10,901 nt of DNA from Flavobacteriaceae bacterium. Lineage in GTDB: Bacteria; Bacteroidota; Bacteroidia; Flavobacteriales; Flavobacteriaceae. A program made the translations under genes and the position numbers. Below are positions 7,009-10,901 of the stretch, piece after piece. Each line of letters opens with the position of its first letter. The first letter of the stretch is position 1. Under the pieces are notes generated by a model. That model did no database searches and was not told the DNA's origin. It worked only from the letters and a program-made list of their open reading frames with translations. The stretch spans positions 1 to 10,901 of the forward strand of contig DAOVTF010000034.1 in NCBI GenBank assembly GCA_030633225.1, in the 5' to 3' direction.

Positions 7009-7023
7009 AACAAATCATCAAAA

Positions 7024-8163
7024 ATGAATATCCTAGTAATTCCCGATAAATTTAAAGATTCATTATCTACTCATGAAGTAGTAAATGCAATTTCAAAAGG
7101 AGTTCTTAAACAAAGTAAATTACATAAAATATTTTCAATAATAGCTTCTGATGGTGGTGATGGTTTTTTGGAAGCAATTTCTAATATTTATCCTAAATTT
7201 TCAAAAATTCAATCCAAAACAGTAAACCCTCTAGGGAAAATTATTAATTCTTACTATTTATTAGATTCCTATAATCAAACAGCATATATTGAATTAGCTC
7301 AAGCATCTGGTTTAGAGTTATTAAAAAATACGGAGCGTGATTGTTCAAAAACTTCAACTTTTGGAACAGGGTTGCAAATAAATCAGGCAATTGAAAATGG
7401 TGCCAAAAAGATTTACATCGGATTAGGAGGCAGTGCAACTAATGATGCTGGTTTAGGGATTTTACAAGCTATTGGGTTTAAATTTTTGGATCAAAACAAA
7501 ACAGAATTAAATATTTTAGGGAATAATATTGGTGAGATTCAAAAAATAATTATTCCATCAATTAATTATAAGAATATTACTTTTTTTGCTGTAAATGATG
7601 TAAATAATTTACTGTTGGGGAAAAATGGTGCAACTTATACTTATGCCCTTCAAAAAGGAGCTAAAAAAAGTGAATTACCAATCTTAGAAAAAGGAATGAA
7701 TAGTTTTTTTGAATTAAGTCAAAAATTAATTCCAAATTTAAAAGATATACCCGGATTTGGTGCAGCAGGTGGTACTTGTTTTGGTTTATCTACTTTTATA
7801 AATGCAAAAATTATTTCGGGTACTGATTTTTTATTTGATCTCAACAATATTCACAAGATGCTGTCTAACAATAATATAGGCATAATAATTACCGGTGAAG
7901 GAAAAATTGATGACCAAACCTATTATGGCAAATTTATTAAAGGAGTTACTGATAAAGCAAAGAAATTTGAAATTCCTGTAATTGCAATTTGCGGTGTGAA
8001 TAAACTAAATAATAGAACTATTGATGAATTAGGTCTTTATCAAATTCACCAAATTAAATCAAAGAATATATCTACTAAATCCAGTATGGAAAATGCTTCT
8101 GAATTAATTGAAAATAAAATTTGTAAAGTTTTAAATCATTTAAAAGAAAAACCTCTTCCTTAA
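7024..8163 (+). CDS. Glycerate kinase, type II (GarK/GlxK family)
   Basis: This cytoplasmic enzyme phosphorylates D-glycerate with ATP, to 2-phosphoglycerate in characterised GarK/GlxK enzymes, feeding glyoxylate, glycolate, serine or sugar-acid carbon into glycolysis. It is 379 aa, the family's normal size. Recognisable blocks in order are MNILVIPDKFKDSLS at the N-terminus (family form: IAPDSFKGSLSA), ASDGGDGFLEAI near 42-53, GLGGSATNDAGLGILQAIG near 134-152, GFGAAGGTCFG near 244-254, and ITGEGKIDDQTYYGKFIKGV near 290-309, corresponding to the family TGEGRxDxQTxxGK motif. Starting at ATG 7024 reproduces the canonical N-terminus; the upstream TTG at 7006 lies in the promoter -7 element and would add six residues. 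The stop codon sits in the loop of a hairpin shared with the convergent gene. No pathway partner is in the window. Confidence 0.93.
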   Translation: MNILVIPDKFKDSLSTHEVVNAISKGVLKQSKLHKIFSIIASDGGDGFLEAISNIYPKFSKIQSKTVNPLGKIINSYYLLDSYNQTAYIELAQASGLELLKNTERDCSKTSTFGTGLQINQAIENGAKKIYIGLGGSATNDAGLGILQAIGFKFLDQNKTELNILGNNIGEIQKIIIPSINYKNITFFAVNDVNNLLLGKNGATYTYALQKGAKKSELPILEKGMNSFFELSQKLIPNLKDIPGFGAAGGTCFGLSTFINAKIISGTDFLFDLNNIHKMLSNNNIGIIITGEGKIDDQTYYGKFIKGVTDKAKKFEIPVIAICGVNKLNNRTIDELGLYQIHQIKSKNISTKSSMENASELIENKICKVLNHLKEKPLP

Positions 8164-8176
8164 TTAAGAAGAGGTT
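8140..8176 (-). terminator. Terminator hairpin between convergent genes
   Basis: AACCTCTTC (8150-8158) pairs perfectly over 9 bp with GAAGAGGTT (8168-8176), with a 9-base loop. Read on the minus strand, the second arm runs into TTTTTCTTTT, a good U-tract, so this is an intrinsic terminator for the thioredoxin-like gene ending at 8205. Read on the plus strand the stem is the same but is followed by CTCG, so termination of the glycerate kinase transcript would be weaker. The hairpin overlaps the last codons and the TAA (8161-8163) of the kinase gene. Confidence 0.75.
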
Positions 8177-8204
8177 CTCGATGTTAAATTCTGTCAATAA
8201 GAAA

Positions 8205-8612
8205 TTACCCCTCAATGAATTCTCTTATTTTACTCTCCATAACATCTACATTATCATTTTTTGTCAATTTATAAAGTACTTTTTTACTTTCATTGTCAAT
8301 AATTAATACAAATCCGGTTTTTCTATTATTTTCAAGTAATATTGGTTGTATACCCAAACTATCCCCAGTTTTATTTGCTTGACTTGTAGTAATACTATCT
8401 GTAAAATCAAGCTTTACAAAAGAAATGTTTTCATTATCGAATTTGGTTTGAACATCTTCAAAAGTAGGTCCCATTGCTATACATGAACCACACCAATCTG
8501 CATGAAATTTAACTACCAGCAAATCTGGTGAATTAACTTTATCTTTTTGTGAAAATAACAAGGAAGAACTAAATAATACTAAAATAAATAAGGTGTTTTT
8601 AAAATATTTCAT
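8205..8612 (-). CDS. Secreted thioredoxin-like protein (WCGSC active site)
   Basis: This 135-aa protein starts with a signal peptide (MKYFKNTLFILVLFSSSLLFS, cleavage before or near Q22), so it acts in the periplasm or envelope. The thioredoxin fold is shown by LLVVKFHADWCGSCIAMGPTFEDV, with the redox pair C41-C44, then ISFVKLDFTD as strand 3. Residues 99-106, TGFVLIID, are in place of the usual cis-Pro loop and strand 4, so T99-G100 replaces the expected x-Pro. This fits a thiol-disulfide or disulfide-sensing role, but the missing cis-Pro means normal thioredoxin activity cannot be assumed. It is transcribed alone, converging on glycerate kinase and diverging from ftcD. A possible promoter -7 element lies at 8669-8676. 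Confidence 0.85.
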   Translation of the reverse strand: MKYFKNTLFILVLFSSSLLFSQKDKVNSPDLLVVKFHADWCGSCIAMGPTFEDVQTKFDNENISFVKLDFTDSITTSQANKTGDSLGIQPILLENNRKTGFVLIIDNESKKVLYKLTKNDNVDVMESKIREFIEG

Positions 8613-8668
8613 AATATTTAATTAAAAGTTTTTATTATCTGTCGAAAAACCTAGAATAAATCTTACTT

Positions 8669-8676
8669 CAAAATTA
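8669..8676 (-). promoter_or_regulatory. Candidate promoter -7 element of the thioredoxin-like gene
   Basis: On the minus strand this reads TAATTTTG, identical to the -7 element of the efflux operon and matching TAnnTTTG. It lies 57 bases before the ATG. No TTG is found at the normal -33 spacing; the nearest, within CAATTG at 8703-8708, is about 26 bases away, so the call is tentative. Confidence 0.4.
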
Positions 8677-8705
8677 CTTTTTAACATTTTTTTAAATTAC
8701 TTCAA

Positions 8706-8735
8706 TTGACATCTGCTTGAAATAAAGTAAATTTG
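8706..8735 (+). promoter_or_regulatory. Bacteroidota-type promoter of ftcD
   Basis: TTG (8706-8708) is followed after exactly 19 bases by TAAATTTG (8728-8735), matching the -33 TTG / -7 TAnnTTTG arrangement of Bacteroidota housekeeping promoters. The expected transcription start, near 8741, gives a leader of about 20 A-rich bases before the ATG at 8760. This is the best-formed promoter in the window. Confidence 0.7.
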
Positions 8736-8759
8736 GAATATTAAATTTTAAGAGAAAAA

Positions 8760-10454
8760 ATGAATAAAAAAATCATAGAATGTGTTCCTAACATAAGTGA
8801 AGGTCGCGATTTAGACAAAATAAATACTATTGCCAATGTTGTAGAAACCGTTGAAGGAATTAAACTATTGGATATTGACCCGGGAAATGCAACAAATCGA
8901 ACTGTAATAACTTTTGTTGGCGAGCCCGAAAAAGTTATTAAAGCAGCATTTTTATTAATTAAAAAAGCATCTGAACTTATAGATATGAGTAAGCACTCTG
9001 GTGAACATCCACGTTTTGGAGCTACTGATGTTTGTCCGTTAGTTCCAATCTCTGGAATAACCTTAGAAGAAACTGCTAAGTATGCTCATAAACTTGGAGA
9101 AAGAGTTGGTAACGAATTAGGCATTCCTGGGTATTTTTATGAAAATGCAGCAAAAGAAGAAAAGCGTAAAAACTTGGCAAATTGTCGTTCGGGTGAATAT
9201 GAAGGATTAAAAGAAAAGTTAAGCAATTCTGATTGGAAACCAGATTTTGGCCCGGCTGAATTTAATGAAAAAGTTGCTAAATCTGGAGCAACTGCTATCT
9301 CTGCTCGTGATTTTTTAATTGCTTATAATATCAATTTAAATACAACATCTACAAGGCGTGCAAATGCAATTGCTTTTGATATTCGTGAAGGTGGTAGAAT
9401 TAAAAGAGAGGGAAATCCAAGTACGGGTAAAAAGGTGTTGGATAAAGATGGGAATCCAGTTAGAATTCCTGGTAAATTAAAAGCCGTTAAAGGTATTGGT
9501 TGGTATATAGAAGAATATGGAATTGCTCAAATTTCTTATAATTTAACTAATATAAGCATTACTTCTATGCACGAGGCATTTGATGAAACTTGTAAATCAG
9601 CCGAATCTCGTGGATTGCGTGTAACAGGTTCTGAATTGATAGGTTTGATTCCGCTTCAAGCGATGTTAGATGCAGCAGATTATTTTTTAATAAAGCAGCA
9701 AAGGTCTCTTGGAATTTCTGAAAGTGAAAAAATTAAAATTGCTGTAAAATCTTTAGGATTAGATGACTTAAAACCATTTATCCCTGAGGAAAAGATAATT
9801 GAATATTTATTAGAAGATAAGAATATTAAAAAACTAGTAGACTTGTCTGTAAAAGATTTTGCTGAAGAAACAGCAAGTGAGTCTATGGCACCGGGAGGTG
9901 GATCAATCTCTGCTTATGTTGGTACTTTAGGGGTTTCACTTGGCACCATGGTTGCTAATTTATCTGCTCACAAAGCTGGCTGGGATGAACGTTGGGAAGA
10001 GTTTTCAAAATGGGCAGAAAAAGGACAAACTTATAAAAATAAATTATTGTTTTTGGTTGATGAAGACACCAACTCTTTTAATAAAATAATTGATGGATTT
10101 AGAATGCCGAAAGGAACTTCTGAAGAAAAAGAATTGAGAAAACAAGCTATTGAAGATGCAACAAAATATGCAACTGAAATTCCATTTCAAGTAATGGAAA
10201 CTGCTTTTAATTCTATTGAAGTTATGGAGGCAATGATAAAAAATGGAATACAAAACTCATTATCAGATGCTGCAGTAGGAGTACTTTGTGCCCGTACAGC
10301 TGTTGTAGGTGCTTATTTTAATGTTCGCATCAATGCAAAAGATATAAAAGACAGAGCCTTCGCTGATAACATGATCGCTAAGGCAGAAAAAATTTATCAA
10401 TCTACTTTACAAAAAGAAAAAGAGACGATTGAATTTATAGATAGTCAAATGTAG
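8760..10454 (+). CDS. ftcD: Bifunctional glutamate formimidoyltransferase / formimidoyl-THF cyclodeaminase
   Basis: This enzyme moves the formimino group from N-formimino-L-glutamate, a histidine breakdown product, to tetrahydrofolate and then deaminates it, giving 5,10-methenyl-THF and ammonia. The 564-aa protein has both catalytic parts. The transferase part occupies about 1-330: ECVPNISEGRD at 7-17, HSGEHPRFGATDVCPLVP at 79-96 with the expected catalytic His at H83, and IGWYIEEYGIAQISYNLTN. The cyclodeaminase part occupies about 355-564: ESMAPGGGSISAYVG with the glycine cluster near 379-381, and LVDEDTNSFNKI with acidic D434 and D436 in the region of the catalytic Asp. The length slightly exceeds the 541 aa of the mammalian enzyme, mainly through a charged stretch near 215-240. 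It is monocistronic here, from its own promoter, with no other hut gene in view. Confidence 0.95.
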   Translation: MNKKIIECVPNISEGRDLDKINTIANVVETVEGIKLLDIDPGNATNRTVITFVGEPEKVIKAAFLLIKKASELIDMSKHSGEHPRFGATDVCPLVPISGITLEETAKYAHKLGERVGNELGIPGYFYENAAKEEKRKNLANCRSGEYEGLKEKLSNSDWKPDFGPAEFNEKVAKSGATAISARDFLIAYNINLNTTSTRRANAIAFDIREGGRIKREGNPSTGKKVLDKDGNPVRIPGKLKAVKGIGWYIEEYGIAQISYNLTNISITSMHEAFDETCKSAESRGLRVTGSELIGLIPLQAMLDAADYFLIKQQRSLGISESEKIKIAVKSLGLDDLKPFIPEEKIIEYLLEDKNIKKLVDLSVKDFAEETASESMAPGGGSISAYVGTLGVSLGTMVANLSAHKAGWDERWEEFSKWAEKGQTYKNKLLFLVDEDTNSFNKIIDGFRMPKGTSEEKELRKQAIEDATKYATEIPFQVMETAFNSIEVMEAMIKNGIQNSLSDAAVGVLCARTAVVGAYFNVRINAKDIKDRAFADNMIAKAEKIYQSTLQKEKETIEFIDSQM

Positions 10455-10463
10455 AAATTAATT

Positions 10464-10495
10464 AGTCGGGTTTCACTTTGAGTGAAACCCTGACT
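10464..10495 (+). terminator. Strong hairpin after ftcD, probable terminator
   Basis: GGGTTTCACT (10468-10477) pairs perfectly with AGTGAAACCC (10481-10490) around the 3-base loop TTG. The stem is extended by AGTC (10464-10467) with GACT (10492-10495) across one bulged T, giving 14 bp in all. It begins 10 bases after the ftcD stop and ends 28 bases before the next start codon. No T-tract follows on either strand, so it is either a non-canonical terminator or an mRNA 3'-end stabiliser. Confidence 0.6.
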
Positions 10496-10523
10496 GTAAT
10501 AATTATAGTTATATTTATTCTGC

Positions 10524-10901
10524 ATGAAAAACATCATTCCTTTTACTGATGGTCTTTCCAATCATTTTCGAGATTTAAATATAGAATGGCTTGAAACTTA
10601 TTTTTATGTAGAACCTCATGATGCTGATTTATTAAATAATTGTAAAAAAGTAATTATTAATAAAGGTGGTTACATTTTCTTTTATCAAGAAAAAGATAAA
10701 ATACTAGGGACATTTGCTTTAATAAAGATTACAGCTAATATTTTTGAGTTGGGAAAAATGGCTGTTTCTCCTGAGTCTAGAGGAAAAGGAATTGGTCAGA
10801 AATTAATGGATTATTGCATTGAATTTACAAAATCAAAAAATTGGGAAAAACTTGTGTTATATTCTAATACAAAATTAGAAAACTCAATTTATATTTATAG
10901 A
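10524..10901 (+). CDS. GNAT-family N-acetyltransferase, N-terminal part (3' end outside window)
   Basis: The frame is open from the ATG at 10524 to the window end, giving 126 codons with no stop; typical single-domain GNAT proteins are 140-170 aa, so only the C-terminal end is missing. The GNAT core is clear: strand 4 and motif A read ELGKMAVSPESRGKGIGQKLM, with the acetyl-CoA pyrophosphate-binding loop R86-G-K-G-I-G91, followed by the helix MDYCIEFTKSKNWEKLVLYSN and the strand leading into motif B (NSIYIYR, where YRKLGF-like sequence usually follows). It would transfer an acetyl group from acetyl-CoA to an amine; the substrate cannot be told. The gene begins 69 bases after ftcD, beyond the hairpin. 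Confidence 0.88.
   Translation, partial: MKNIIPFTDGLSNHFRDLNIEWLETYFYVEPHDADLLNNCKKVIINKGGYIFFYQEKDKILGTFALIKITANIFELGKMAVSPESRGKGIGQKLMDYCIEFTKSKNWEKLVLYSNTKLENSIYIYR

Noticed and set aside
7006..7023. TTG at 7006 as start of glycerate kinase
   Set aside because: It lies within the -7 element TATTTTTG, and the family N-terminus begins at the ATG at 7024.
7244..7438. Minus-strand open frame within the glycerate kinase gene
   Set aside because: Antisense shadow across the conserved GLGGSATNDAG coding region; no homology recognised.
10044..10253. Minus-strand open frame within ftcD
   Set aside because: Phe/Ser/Cys-rich antisense translation with no domain; ftcD is unambiguous here.
1..10901. 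Mobile element, prophage, CRISPR array or structural RNA gene
   Set aside because: No transposase, integrase, repeat-spacer pattern, tRNA cloverleaf or rRNA-like block was seen, and composition is even across the window.

Overview
The window looks like chromosomal DNA of a member of the Bacteroidota, most likely a flavobacterium. The DNA is strongly AT-rich. Start codons lack Shine-Dalgarno sequences and sit behind A-rich leaders. Several genes are preceded by the Bacteroidota promoter -7 element TAnnTTTG. Two secreted proteins have signal peptides ending in the flavobacterial style ...FSQ. No rRNA, tRNA, CRISPR array, IS element or phage gene was recognised, and gene order and composition look native throughout.

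Layout: (1) 1-420, the 3' end of a TerC-family membrane protein. (2) 421-652, a gene-free regulatory region with inverted repeats and a promoter. (3) 653-6923, a five-gene same-strand operon: TolC-type outer-membrane channel, lipoprotein membrane-fusion protein, RND inner-membrane pump, a 101-aa PII-like protein and a 61-aa DUF2892/YgaP-type membrane protein. An intrinsic terminator closes it at 6936-6968. (4) 7024-8163, a type II glycerate kinase. (5) 8205-8612 on the minus strand, a secreted thioredoxin-like protein that converges on the kinase and shares a hairpin with its 3' end. (6) 8760-10454, a bifunctional glutamate formimidoyltransferase / formimidoyl-THF cyclodeaminase (FtcD) with a well-formed promoter, followed by a strong hairpin. 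(7) 10524-10901, the start of a GNAT acetyltransferase cut by the window edge and therefore lacking a stop codon here.

The most interesting part is the efflux operon. Genes 1-3 form a complete tripartite RND exporter crossing both membranes. The two small genes after it are not standard pump components. The 101-aa protein aligns by eye with PII signalling proteins but has a shortened T-loop and no recognisable glycine B-loop, so it may be a non-nucleotide or altered-ligand sensor acting on the pump. The pump resembles the drug/amphiphile (HAE) type, with an Asp-Asp pair in TM4, but carries Arg where AcrB has its proton-relay Lys. The other genes are housekeeping or catabolic: glycerate phosphorylation, histidine/folate one-carbon metabolism and envelope thiol chemistry.

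Two longer reading frames, from 590 and from a TTG at 7006, run through promoter -7 elements. The downstream ATGs at 653 and 7024 are preferred.
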